Below, in pieces: positions 55,768 through 64,000 of a stretch of 64,000 bases of DNA. Numbering within the stretch: the stretch's first letter is position 1; every line of letters begins with the position of its first letter. The notes below the pieces were generated by a model. It did no database searches and had not been told where the DNA came from. It saw nothing but the letters and a program-made list of their open reading frames with translations. The stretch covers positions 32,340 through 96,339 of the forward strand of contig NZ_SPQG01000013.1 in assembly GCF_004944975.1 (NCBI RefSeq). Direction: 5' to 3'. The position numbers and the translations under genes were made by a program. This DNA comes from Halorhabdus amylolytica. GTDB lineage: Archaea > Halobacteriota > Halobacteria > Halobacteriales > Haloarculaceae.

Positions 55768-56577
55768 ATGCCAATGAGTACGCTCACTGTGGACGATTTG
55801 ACCAAAGAGTACGGCGACGTGACGGCGCTGGACGGCGTCACGTTCGAGATCGAAGACGAGTTCGCCGTCCTGCTTGGCGAGTCGGGTGCTGGCAAGTCGA
55901 CGCTCCTTCGGTGTGTCAACGGGCTCACCGAGCCGACGTCCGGATCGATCGTGCTCGACGGCGAAGTGGTCACGGAGTCCCGGTCCGACGTCGGGATGAT
56001 CTTTCAGCAACACAACCTTGTCGAAGGCGTCTCGGCGTACATGAACGCGTTGACGGGATCGCTGAGCCACGTCTCGATGTTGCGGAGCCTCATGCAGTGG
56101 CAATCCCGCGAGGACAAACTGCAGGCGCTCGAAGCACTGGAAACAGTCGGGTTGCTGGAGGAAGCCCACCAGCGGGTCTCCCAGATGAGTGGTGGCCAAC
56201 AGCAACGCGTCGGGATCGCACGCGGGTTGGTGCAGGACCCGCGACTGTTACTGGCCGACGAACCGGTCGCCAGTCTCGATCCGTCGAGCGCCGAGACGGT
56301 CATGGGGTACCTGAAAAAAGCCGCGACAGAACACGACGTGACAGCGCTCGTGAGTCTCCACCAGGTCAACATCGCGGCGCACTTCGGCGAGCGGTTTATC
56401 GGCTTACGCGACGGCCAGACGGTGTTCGATGTCCGTCGGGCGGAACTCACACCGGAGTTGATCGACGATCTCTACGGCAACGTTGACACGGTGGGGCTGG
56501 CCGATACCCACGGAGATGGCCCGGCGAGCGAGGAGATAGAGCCCGGGCCGGAAACCGAACAGGTGCTCGCCCAATGA
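55768..56577 (+). CDS. phnC: Phosphonate ABC transporter ATP-binding protein
   Basis: 269 aa, start ATG 55768 right after the phnD stop (second ATG at 55774). Walker A LLGESGAGKSTLLRCVNGL (about residues 35-53), signature MSGGQQQRVGIARGL, Walker B LLLADEPVASLDPSS, switch VSLHQVN. FQQHNLVEGVSAYMNALTG is the PhnC-specific Q-loop region. The acidic C-terminal tail is extra. Confidence 0.95.
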   Translation: MPMSTLTVDDLTKEYGDVTALDGVTFEIEDEFAVLLGESGAGKSTLLRCVNGLTEPTSGSIVLDGEVVTESRSDVGMIFQQHNLVEGVSAYMNALTGSLSHVSMLRSLMQWQSREDKLQALEALETVGLLEEAHQRVSQMSGGQQQRVGIARGLVQDPRLLLADEPVASLDPSSAETVMGYLKKAATEHDVTALVSLHQVNIAAHFGERFIGLRDGQTVFDVRRAELTPELIDDLYGNVDTVGLADTHGDGPASEEIEPGPETEQVLAQ

Positions 56578-57671
56578 GCACGAAACCACACGACGACGCC
56601 CCAGTTCGGACGTATCTCGGCCTGGCCGAGGTCGGCGAAACACCGGCCGAACAGAAACTGACGGCCCTGAAATACCGGAAGACGAAACGTCGGCTACTGA
56701 CCTTCCTGGGTATCGTTGCCACAGCGGTACTGTTCGGGTTGAGCCTGGAACTCATCGGGTTCTCGATCGGGGAGTTGCTCACCCAATTGCCACAGTTCAT
56801 CGAGGCTCTCGCCGAGTACTTCCCGCCGACGACAATATCGATCCCCTTCGTCGGCGTCGGGATCCCGTTTGTGGATCTGGGGCAGTACTGGGCGTTCATG
56901 CTGGAGGAGAACCTGATCCTCACCTACGAGATGGGCGGGAGTTTGCTCGGACTGGGCGTGTTCCCGCCCATGTTCTATGAGGGCATAACGATCGTCCCTG
57001 GTGCGATGTTCGAGACGCTGGCGGTCGCACTCGCCGGCTCGATGCTGGGGATGCCACTGGCGCTGTTTTTCGGGGTCATGTCCAGTGAGCGGGTCATCCC
57101 GTACCCGTTCAATTTCCTCTTCCGACTGACGATGAGCCTCATCCGGGCGATCCCGGGGCTCGTGTGGTTCCTCATCCTCATCCCGCTTGCGGGTGTGACA
57201 ACGTTCACGGCCGCCCTCGCAATCATGGTTGACACGATCGGCTATCTCGGTCGCCTGTTTACCGACGAACTGGAAGAGATCGCGGACGGTCCCATCGAGG
57301 GGATCCGCTCGACCGGAGCCAACAAGTCCCAGGTCGTCTCTTTCGGCATGCTCAGCCAGGTGTTCCGGCAGTTCATCGCCTGGATCGCCTTCGACATCGA
57401 GCACAACGTCCGTGCCGCCATCGGCCTCGGCCTGATCGGTGGCGGTGGTCTCGGGTTGGAGCTGTACATCCAGCGCCAGACGTTCCACTACACCGAAATG
57501 ATGGCGTGTATCATCCTCATCTTCCTGCTGGCCGGCACGGTAGAACTCCTCAGTCAGCGCGTTCGATCCGCGCTCCGTGAAGAAGATTCCGTCGAGAAGA
57601 CGGGTGTCCTCGAAGCCTTCGCAAACGTCCCCAAGAAGCTCCTTGCCTCGACGGTGGGGCGACGATCATGA
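56574..57671 (+). CDS. phnE: Phosphonate ABC transporter permease
   Basis: 365 aa, overlapping phnC by four bases. About six membrane segments; the coupling EAA-type loop GPIEGIRSTGANKSQVVSFG (about residue 240) is typical of PhnE. The FIAWIAFDIEHNVRAAIGLGLIG segment is family-specific. An additional N-terminal cytoplasmic stretch of about 35 residues precedes the first helix. Confidence 0.95.
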   Translation: MSTKPHDDAPVRTYLGLAEVGETPAEQKLTALKYRKTKRRLLTFLGIVATAVLFGLSLELIGFSIGELLTQLPQFIEALAEYFPPTTISIPFVGVGIPFVDLGQYWAFMLEENLILTYEMGGSLLGLGVFPPMFYEGITIVPGAMFETLAVALAGSMLGMPLALFFGVMSSERVIPYPFNFLFRLTMSLIRAIPGLVWFLILIPLAGVTTFTAALAIMVDTIGYLGRLFTDELEEIADGPIEGIRSTGANKSQVVSFGMLSQVFRQFIAWIAFDIEHNVRAAIGLGLIGGGGLGLELYIQRQTFHYTEMMACIILIFLLAGTVELLSQRVRSALREEDSVEKTGVLEAFANVPKKLLASTVGRRS

Positions 57672-58333
57672 GGGACGTCGAAGCGTATGGTCCCAAACGG
57701 TCCGGGACACTCCGACCCGAACCTACAGTGCATGATCCCGTGCGAATGACCGACAGCGAATTGGGTGACTGGACCGAGATCCACGAGGGTAGTCGGCTTC
57801 ACGCCTCCTCGATCAACGACTACACCTACCTGATGGAGCGCGTCCAGCTTGATTACGCACATCTTGGCAAGTACGTGAGTGTCGCGACAGCGTCACGTAT
57901 TGGGCCACCGAACCATCCCATCGACCGACCAACGGCCCATCATTTCACCTATCGGCCAGAACAATACGAGCTGGGCGAAGACGACGAGTCGATCTTCGAG
58001 TGGCGGGCCGATCAGGCGGTCGAGATTGGCCACGACGTCTGGATCGGCCACGGCGCGATCGTGCTTCCGGACGTGACAATCGGCAACGGAGCCGTCGTGG
58101 GCGCGGGCAGCGTCGTTACGGACGATGTCGAACCGTACATGATCGTCGCCGGGTCGCCGGCTAAGCCAATCAGACGGCGATTTCCACCCGAAATCGCGGC
58201 CCGAATCGAGGCGACGGAGTGGTGGCACTGGGATCACGAGACGGTGGCCGAGCGCCTGACGGATTTTCGGGACCTCGATCGTTTCCTCAGTAACCACGCC
58301 CCCGAGGACATCCCGACGGCTAACTCGGACTAG
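57668..58333 (+). CDS. Hexapeptide-repeat acyltransferase of the phosphonate locus
   Basis: 221 aa left-handed beta-helix protein, overlapping phnE by four bases. Hexapeptide repeats run from about residue 45 (SSINDYTYLMERVQLDYAHL) through IGHDVWIGHGAIVLPDVTIGNGAVVGAGSVV, with catalytic His in PPNHPIDRPTAHHF. This matches the acetyltransferase-type family (TIGR03308 in memory) that accompanies C-P lyase genes. It may acetylate aminoalkylphosphonates, like PhnO, but from another fold. It converges on the HTH-PhoU gene with a 4-base overlap. Confidence 0.88.
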   Translation: MRDVEAYGPKRSGTLRPEPTVHDPVRMTDSELGDWTEIHEGSRLHASSINDYTYLMERVQLDYAHLGKYVSVATASRIGPPNHPIDRPTAHHFTYRPEQYELGEDDESIFEWRADQAVEIGHDVWIGHGAIVLPDVTIGNGAVVGAGSVVTDDVEPYMIVAGSPAKPIRRRFPPEIAARIEATEWWHWDHETVAERLTDFRDLDRFLSNHAPEDIPTANSD

Positions 58334-59247
58334 GGTTCGAGATGTCCGGGGGCGATCCCGGCGTGCAACTGCACGGCAAGTTCAGCAGCGTCAACCCAGT
58401 AGTAGATCGCCCGTTCGAGCGCTCGCGTGATCGAGACCAGATAGCCGTAGATCTCGTGATCGTCGGCCGTGACGAGTTCGAACAGTTCGTCGAGACGCCG
58501 ATGAACGGATTCCTCCTCCGCGCGCAACCGTTCGTGGGCAGTGAGTTCACAGTCGAAGAGAATCGCCGTGAAGTGCTCGTTAATACGTCGACCGGACTCG
58601 AAAACGTCCGCCAGCCGATCGGCGACAATCCCGGACGGGTTCGCCCCGTTGCGGTCGACCATGTCGGCCACGAAGCACGCCCGATCACCGACGAGTTCCA
58701 GATCCGTTGCGATTGTCGAGAGGTCCGCAGCGACCCGGTTCCCCGGCCACTCGGTGGTCAGCGTGGCGGATTTCAGCTCCGAGACGACGGCCGACCAGCG
58801 CTCGTTGGTCAGTGATTCGAGTGTCGTCGCGGGCGTATCAATCGGCTCGCCGAGAAACGCGGCTTGGGCGGCTCTGAACTGCCGGGTCGTGACGGATTCG
58901 AGCCGTTCGAGGAGTTCGATGACCGCGGTTCCCCGGTCGAACACCGACCCGTCGACCTCGTGGCCACTGTTCCCCTCCGTGGCGCCAGCGTTGTCCAGGG
59001 GCGAGATCGTCGCGGCGTTGTCGTACAGCGCGCCGTCGTCGACGGTATAGGCTTTCCGCACGATGCCATCGGCCTTCAGGGAGCGCAGGATCTCCGAAAG
59101 ATATTGTTCGGAGATGTCAATCTGCTTGGCCAGGGCGGCTTTTGTCTCTGGCGCCGTGCGGTCGATGGCCTCGACGACTGCCGCCCGGGTCGCTTCGCGG
59201 CCACCGTTGGCTGGCGTAAGCGGGCGTTGCCACGATTTGGGGGACAT
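58330..59247 (-). CDS. HTH-PhoU-like phosphate regulator
   Basis: 305 aa. An N-terminal winged helix (APETKAALAKQIDISEQYLSEILRSLKADGIV, about residues 30-62) is joined to two three-helix PhoU-like repeats (AVIELLERLESVTTRQFRAAQAAFLG and DRACFVADMVDRNGANPSGIVADRLADVFESGRRINEH). It probably controls phosphate or phosphonate genes at the DNA level. It is divergent from the AbrB-PhoU gene, sharing a 194-base promoter region. Confidence 0.8.
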   Translation of the reverse strand: MSPKSWQRPLTPANGGREATRAAVVEAIDRTAPETKAALAKQIDISEQYLSEILRSLKADGIVRKAYTVDDGALYDNAATISPLDNAGATEGNSGHEVDGSVFDRGTAVIELLERLESVTTRQFRAAQAAFLGEPIDTPATTLESLTNERWSAVVSELKSATLTTEWPGNRVAADLSTIATDLELVGDRACFVADMVDRNGANPSGIVADRLADVFESGRRINEHFTAILFDCELTAHERLRAEEESVHRRLDELFELVTADDHEIYGYLVSITRALERAIYYWVDAAELAVQLHAGIAPGHLEP

Positions 59248-59441
59248 ACGCGAGAATAAGGGACAAAGACATTAGACGTAGCCCACGGAGAGTCGGGACT
59301 GGTCCGGATAGTCCGGACTCGGCAGATCGATGTACGGAGCGACCGGGCGGTGACACGAGTCACGTACGGATATGTAGTACTCACTATCGGAATGGACGAC
59401 ACATAGAAACACTAACCCCGTACCTGTCCGGGTGCCCGAGC
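59248..59441. promoter_or_regulatory. Promoter region between the two PhoU-type regulators
   Basis: Contains a 17-base inverted repeat at 59302-59318 (GTCCGGA, TAG, TCCGGAC) that shares TCCGGAC with the phnG/phnD region. The stretch 59365-59415 is AT-richer and could carry a TATA box. Confidence 0.4.
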
Positions 59442-60473
59442 ATGGAGACGCGGAAAGTGCAACTATCGGGAGGAACGACCTATACAGTCTCGCTGCCGAA
59501 GGCCTGGGCAAACGAACACGGGATCGATGCGGGTTCCGTACTCAGATTGCATCCGAATGCGGACGGGTCGCTGCTGGTGGAGACGACGGAGGATCGATCG
59601 CCTACGACGCGATCAACTGACGTCGACATCATGACGGCGAGCGACGACGCGGTGGCCCAGCGGATCCGTGCGATGCACGCCGTCGGCTACGATTCCGTGA
59701 CACTACTGGACAGGTCCGGCCATTCGGCCGACCGTCGCGCGGTCATCGAAGCGGCGGTCGCGGAGTTATCCGGGTTCGAGCTGTTGTCGGTCACGGACAC
59801 GCGGATCGAGTTGACGAACCTCATTGACGCCGAGAACGTCGACGTCCGCAAGTCCGTCCTCCGGTTGCGGCTGGTGACGCTGGGTATGCATCGCGACGCA
59901 GTCAATGCGCTGCTCACGGGCGACGAGGAACTAGCCCGCCGGGTCGTCGACCGTGACAGCGAGGCGGACAAACTTTTCGCGATGGTGACCAGACACTTCC
60001 GTCGGTCATTGACTGACCTCCAGGAAGTCGAGAAGCTGAACGACGGGCGCGAAGTGTTGTTCGAGTACTTCTACGCCAGCCGACAGTTCGAACGCGTCGC
60101 GGATCACGCCGAAAAGATCGCGCAGTTCGCACTCGATGAAGACACGACAGTACCGCCGGATCTCGAAGACAACGTGGAGTCGCTCGCGAACGAAGCCCGG
60201 GGACTCCTCGACGCCGCCGCCGACGTGATCCTCAACGACGGCGGGGTCGAGACGGCACACCGAACGCTTGCGGCTCGCGATCGTCTGACGGCGGACATCG
60301 AATCACTCGACCGTGATCTCTACACCCGCGACGATCCGCGACACGCCTACGTCGTCGGATTAGTACTCGATAGTATTCGACGAACAGCCGAGTACGGGGC
60401 CAACGTCGCCGGTATCGCAATCCAGCAGGAGACACGGACCTGCGGCGACGACGCGCTAGTCGACGCCCGGTAG
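59442..60473 (+). CDS. AbrB-PhoU phosphate uptake regulator
   Basis: 343 aa. An N-terminal AbrB/SpoVT-like domain (METRKVQLSGGTTYTVSLPKAWANEHGI, then GSVLRLHPNADGSLLVE) is followed by two PhoU repeats: RDAVNALLTGDEELARRVVDRDSEADKLFAMV and DSIRRTAEYGANVAGIAI, with the E/D-x3-D metal-binding pattern. This fusion is the usual archaeal PhoU and is often encoded beside Pst or phosphonate genes. Probably a repressor or sensor of phosphate status. Confidence 0.9.
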   Translation: METRKVQLSGGTTYTVSLPKAWANEHGIDAGSVLRLHPNADGSLLVETTEDRSPTTRSTDVDIMTASDDAVAQRIRAMHAVGYDSVTLLDRSGHSADRRAVIEAAVAELSGFELLSVTDTRIELTNLIDAENVDVRKSVLRLRLVTLGMHRDAVNALLTGDEELARRVVDRDSEADKLFAMVTRHFRRSLTDLQEVEKLNDGREVLFEYFYASRQFERVADHAEKIAQFALDEDTTVPPDLEDNVESLANEARGLLDAAADVILNDGGVETAHRTLAARDRLTADIESLDRDLYTRDDPRHAYVVGLVLDSIRRTAEYGANVAGIAIQQETRTCGDDALVDAR

Positions 60474-60535
60474 TCACGCCACTCACGGTGCCTCCGAACC
60501 GCCACGGCTTTGTCCGCGCTGACGAACGGTCGGAT

Positions 60536-61177
60536 ATGACTGCGATCCTTTGTGACATGGACGGCGTAATAATCAGCTCCGAGGCCCACTGGAAGCGCCA
60601 CGAGGGCGAAGACATCTATCCGAAAGTCGTCCCCGACGAGACGGTGCCACCGGAGGAGACGACCGGAATGTACTACCGCGAGATCTACGACTATCTGGAC
60701 GACAATTACGGCGCGGCCATCTCCCGCGAGGAGTTCCTCGAACTGTTCGAGGAAGCGGGCCGGCAGATCTACGGTGAGGAGGCCGATATCGTCGCAGGCG
60801 TTCCCGAACTACTCCGTGACGTTCGCGCGGACGGGCACGGCGTTTCACTGGTGACCTCTTCGCCCCACCACTGGATCGACGTCGTCCTGGATCGGTTCGA
60901 TCTCGAAGACGATTTCGACGCGATCGTCAGCGCCGCCGACGTCGAGGCCGGCAAGCCCGCGCCGGACGTCTACCAGCGGGCTGCGCGGCTGGCGGGCGAG
61001 GACCCCGCCGACTGCATCGCGATCGAGGATTCGACGAACGGAGCGAGCGCGGCAACGGCCGCCGGTGCGTTCACGATCGGCTTCACGGGCGTCCACAACG
61101 ACATCGACCGCTCGGTCCCGGACGTCGTCGCCGAGGACGTCGAGGAGTTGCGGGACCTGTTGCTCGAGCGGCTCTAA
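60536..61177 (+). CDS. HAD-superfamily phosphatase
   Basis: 213 aa from ATG 60536. Motif I LCDMDGVIISS (Asp about residue 7), motif II LVTSSPHHW, Lys in EAGKPAPDVYQRAA, motif IV CIAIEDSTNGASAATAAG. It is of the beta-phosphoglucomutase/phosphoglycolate phosphatase type with a helical cap. It is 62 bases after the PhoU gene, perhaps cotranscribed; a role in phosphate scavenging is possible but not specific. Confidence 0.88.
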   Translation: MTAILCDMDGVIISSEAHWKRHEGEDIYPKVVPDETVPPEETTGMYYREIYDYLDDNYGAAISREEFLELFEEAGRQIYGEEADIVAGVPELLRDVRADGHGVSLVTSSPHHWIDVVLDRFDLEDDFDAIVSAADVEAGKPAPDVYQRAARLAGEDPADCIAIEDSTNGASAATAAGAFTIGFTGVHNDIDRSVPDVVAEDVEELRDLLLERL

Positions 61178-61216
61178 CCGCTATCAACAAGGTTCGTGCA
61201 TTCGAACACCGGAGTA

Positions 61217-61591
61217 ATGACGGATCTCGAAGTCACAGTCGACGATCGAACACTGAACGCCGAGTGGATCGACGACAACCCCGACCTCCGGGGGAGTCTC
61301 GCCGTCGCGCTCCCGGTCGTGAGGCAGGCGATCCGGTGGGGCGATGAACTGTATTTCGACGCGAGTCTGGACGGCCAGCCGGAGACGACGAACGAGGAAG
61401 TCCCGGTCGGAACGATCGCCTACTGGGAGGGCGGCGAGGTGATGACGCTGTTTTGGGGCCCGACGCCGGCAAGCACCGACGACACGCCGAAAGCGGCGGC
61501 CCCGGTCGCGCCGCTGGCACGGGTCGAAGACGTCGATCCGCTGGTGGATCTCGATGGCGGCGCGACGGTGCGGATCGAGTCGGTGGCGTGA
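61217..61591 (+). CDS. Cyclophilin-like fold protein
   Basis: 124 aa from ATG 61217. PVVRQAIRWGDELYFD, EVPVGTIAYWEGGEVMTLFWGPTPAS and ARVEDVDPLVDLDGG match the cyclophilin-like/DUF3830-type family, which is widespread in haloarchaea and lacks the classic prolyl isomerase active site. Function unknown. It follows the HAD gene by 39 bases. Confidence 0.85.
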   Translation: MTDLEVTVDDRTLNAEWIDDNPDLRGSLAVALPVVRQAIRWGDELYFDASLDGQPETTNEEVPVGTIAYWEGGEVMTLFWGPTPASTDDTPKAAAPVAPLARVEDVDPLVDLDGGATVRIESVA

Positions 61592-61610
61592 CGGACGACG
61601 GCGTCCCCAG

Positions 61611-63980
61611 TCACTCCACCACGACCGTCCGCGTCTCGACGACCGGTCGAATCGGGAGTTCCGGGAACGTCACTTCGACGGCGAACTCCAGTTCGTCGGC
61701 GTCGCTACCGAAGACACCGACGGGAAGCGTCTCCTCGCCGAGGTAGGTCTCGCTGCCAGTCATGTCGACGTCGTTGACGGTGACGCGGACGCCGGCCCGC
61801 GTACCGCCGGCCGTGTTCCGGACAGAGATCTCACACATTTCGTTCTCGCCACGGGCGATCGTCTCGGGGAACTCGCCCCACTCGATCTCGACCGCCGGCA
61901 AGTCACGCGCACTTTCGAGGACACGTTCGGCCACGCCCTCGCTCAGGCCCGCATCGACGAGCCCCTCGACGCCCGCACCGACCACGTCGGCGGGCGTCGC
62001 GAAGCCCTCGGCGGCGAGTTTGCTCGCCCGACCCGAGCCGACGCCGTCGACGGCCGTCAGGCCGACCGCGTCGGCACCGATCCCGTGTTCGACCCTGGCC
62101 TCGACACGTCGGGCGAGGTTGGCCGCCCGTGACCCGTCGAACTCGTCGAGGAAGGCTCGCAGTGCCGCGAGGAGACGCATCGCGTTCTGTCGGATGACCC
62201 AGGCGTCACTCTGGAGTTCCGCGGGCGTCGTCCCGCGGGTGCTGGCCTCGAGGATCGCCAGGACCTTCCGCTGGCCCGAATCGAGATCGACGTCGACGAC
62301 CGTTTCGGGATCGCTACCCTCGCCAAGCACTGCACTGACGGCGTCACGTTCGTCGGTCCGGGCGCTGACGCTGTCGAACTCGCCGGCACCCGCGACGACG
62401 GTGAGCACGTCACGCTCGCCGAGTTCCTGCTCGTTCGCGGCCCCGGCCAGATCGGCGAAGTGCCGGGCGGTGTCCAGCCGGAGGTAGAACCGCGAGGCGA
62501 GTCGGCCCAGCGCTGTCGCCGAGACCCGGAGATCGTCGTCCATCTCGACGAACCCGCGATCGACAAGCCCTCGCATCGTCGAACTGGCCTGCTCGCGCAG
62601 CGACCCGGCGGCCTCGTATCGATCGGGTGCGTTCCGTGCGCGGACGTAGTAGAAGGTGGTCTCCAGCCAGTCCAGCACGTCATCGAGGTCCCGAAGCGTC
62701 CCCATCGCGATCTCGGCGTTGAGGTGGGAATCGAGACTCTCCGCCAATCTGGACTCGATTTCCTTGCCGTCCCGGAGGAGTCGCCGGTAGCGATCGGCGT
62801 CGCTGTGGTCGGTGATGACCCAGGCGTAGCCCTGGTCGTCGTAGCCCGGCCGCCCCGCACGCCCGAGCATCTGCAACACGTCCAGCGGACTCATGTCCAC
62901 CTCGCCCTCCAGGGGATCGTGCAGTTTGGTATCGCGGATCACGACACAGCGTGCGGGGAGGTTGACGCCCCAGGCGAGCGTCGACGTCGAGAAGAGAATA
63001 TCGAGTTTCCCCTCCCGGAACCACGCCTCGACGCGGTTCTTGTCCTCACGAGAGAGGCCGGCGTGGTGAAAGCCGACGCCGTCGAGTACTGACTGCCGGA
63101 GCGTGTTGTTGTTCAAATCCGACGCATCGTTGTGGAAGTCGTAGTCGCCCCGGGCACCGACGGGAATGTCTCGTTCGGCGAGTTCGTCGCGGGTCTTTTT
63201 GGCGGCCTGGACGGTGTCCTGCCGGGAGGAGACGAACACCAAGGCCTGGCCGTCCTCCCGGAGGTGGGGTTCGACGAGGTCCAGCGCTCGGTAGAGCCGA
63301 CGGTACTTGTCCGCGAAAGGGTTGTCACCGTGACTGTAGGTCTTGACGTCGGCGTTCAGCGGGACGGGACGATACTCGTCGCCGAAAGCGAAGGTGCTCT
63401 CGGGGGGTGCATCGAGCCACTCCGCGACGTCGTCGATGTTGGTCATCGTCGCCGAGAGGGCAACGATCCGGGGGTCACAGAGTCGCCGCAGACGGGAGAT
63501 CGTCACTTCGAGGACGCTCCCGCGGCGATCGGCGTCCAGCAGGTGGACCTCGTCGATGACGACGCAGTCGACATCGGTGACGAAGCTGTAGCGACTAGAA
63601 TCGTGTTTCCTGGTCGCCGAGTCGGCCTTCTCGGGGGTCATGACGAGCACGTCCGCCCGCTCAGCCCGGCGCGGGTTCAGGTCGCGTTCGCCGGTGACGA
63701 CGTAGACGGAGTAGCCCAACTCCTCGAAGCGTTCCCACTCGCTCTCCTTCTCGTTGGTGAGCGCCCGGAGGGGGGCCAGGAAGAGGGCCGTTCCACCCGT
63801 GTCGATGGTCTTGGCGATGGCGACCTCGGCAACGGCGGTCTTTCCGCTTGCGGTCGGCGCGCTGACGACGACGTTCTCCTCGGTCTCCAGCAGGGCCGGG
63901 AGCGTCTCGGCCTGCATCGCGTTGAATGTCTCGAAGGGGAACGCGTCGGCGAAATCGGGCAAGACGTCGGTGACGGGCAC
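61611..63980 (-). CDS. Hel308/Ski2-like DNA helicase (start may lie outside)
   Basis: 789 aa from GTG 63980; the frame stays open to the window edge. Superfamily 2 helicase: Q-motif FNAMQAETLPALLE, Walker A SAPTASGKTAVAE (about residue 42), DEVH box VVIDEVHLLDAD, SAT motif ALSATMTNI, motif V STSTLAWGVNLPA and motif VI QMLGRAGRPGYD. A winged-helix and a Sec63-like ratchet domain follow, then a helix-hairpin-helix (DAVGLTAVDGVGSGRASKLA) and a C-terminal beta domain (MCEISVRNTAGG) not found in standard Hel308. Likely acts in replication fork repair. Confidence 0.9.
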   Translation of the reverse strand: MPVTDVLPDFADAFPFETFNAMQAETLPALLETEENVVVSAPTASGKTAVAEVAIAKTIDTGGTALFLAPLRALTNEKESEWERFEELGYSVYVVTGERDLNPRRAERADVLVMTPEKADSATRKHDSSRYSFVTDVDCVVIDEVHLLDADRRGSVLEVTISRLRRLCDPRIVALSATMTNIDDVAEWLDAPPESTFAFGDEYRPVPLNADVKTYSHGDNPFADKYRRLYRALDLVEPHLREDGQALVFVSSRQDTVQAAKKTRDELAERDIPVGARGDYDFHNDASDLNNNTLRQSVLDGVGFHHAGLSREDKNRVEAWFREGKLDILFSTSTLAWGVNLPARCVVIRDTKLHDPLEGEVDMSPLDVLQMLGRAGRPGYDDQGYAWVITDHSDADRYRRLLRDGKEIESRLAESLDSHLNAEIAMGTLRDLDDVLDWLETTFYYVRARNAPDRYEAAGSLREQASSTMRGLVDRGFVEMDDDLRVSATALGRLASRFYLRLDTARHFADLAGAANEQELGERDVLTVVAGAGEFDSVSARTDERDAVSAVLGEGSDPETVVDVDLDSGQRKVLAILEASTRGTTPAELQSDAWVIRQNAMRLLAALRAFLDEFDGSRAANLARRVEARVEHGIGADAVGLTAVDGVGSGRASKLAAEGFATPADVVGAGVEGLVDAGLSEGVAERVLESARDLPAVEIEWGEFPETIARGENEMCEISVRNTAGGTRAGVRVTVNDVDMTGSETYLGEETLPVGVFGSDADELEFAVEVTFPELPIRPVVETRTVVVE

Positions 63981-64000
63981 CTCGCGGCTCTCGAGTGGCT

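Overview
The window is chromosomal DNA of a halophilic archaeon (class Halobacteria). The evidence is high GC content, strongly acidic proteins, twin-arginine lipoproteins, an MC1 chromatin protein, archaeal-type PheRS, TrpRS and EndA, archaeal TATA boxes, and a complete rRNA operon (16S, tRNA-Ala, 23S, 5S) on the minus strand with bulge-helix-bulge processing stems and tandem promoters. The family looks like Haloarculaceae, but that is an impression and was not tested.

Layout. 1-4.6 kb: a DDE transposase running off the left edge, then a divergent ABC ATPase and double ABC-2 permease. 5.2-20.5 kb: mostly housekeeping and conserved haloarchaeal genes. These are a methyltransferase, a DUF1349 protein, an iron-type operon (DyP-like lipoprotein, Tp34-like lipoprotein and membrane protein), a zinc-finger microprotein, IMPACT family, upp, PiT phosphate permease, CNNM/CBS protein, glutaredoxin-like and cysteine-free peroxiredoxin-like pair, Sua5, solo Cas4 and a CMI4-like regulator. 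20.5-26 kb: an accessory, decaying region next to the rRNA operon. It holds two tandem C2H2 microprotein genes with good Shine-Dalgarno sites, arrays of tight hairpins, two consecutive pseudogenes (SWIM-type family and an ERCC4-type nuclease), tRNA-Cys and a truncated second copy of its 5' half. 26.3-31.8 kb: rrn operon. 32-46 kb: MC1, an AbrB-like protein, pyrD, pheST, a MATE exporter, a membrane alpha/beta hydrolase, trpS, endA and a NucS-N/zinc-finger protein.

46-60.5 kb is the metabolic highlight: a complete C-P lyase (phosphonate) locus. phnG-H-I-J-K-L-M followed by a TIM-barrel gene and a HAD phosphatase gene form a nine-gene minus-strand operon in which every junction overlaps by 1-8 bases. 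A divergent plus-strand operon carries phnD-C-E and a hexapeptide acyltransferase. Two PhoU-type regulators (HTH-PhoU and AbrB-PhoU) close the locus, which points to phosphate control. phnN and phnP are absent, so the TIM-barrel and HAD proteins are candidates for a different way of handling the cyclic ribose phosphate product. The window ends with a HAD hydrolase, a cyclophilin-fold protein and a Hel308-type helicase.

The most novel regulatory signals are a short Trp-codon leader ORF overlapping a stem-loop before trpS, a three-hairpin leader ending in a terminator-like U-run before the MATE gene, and hairpins in a long leader before pheST. These are predictions from sequence only.
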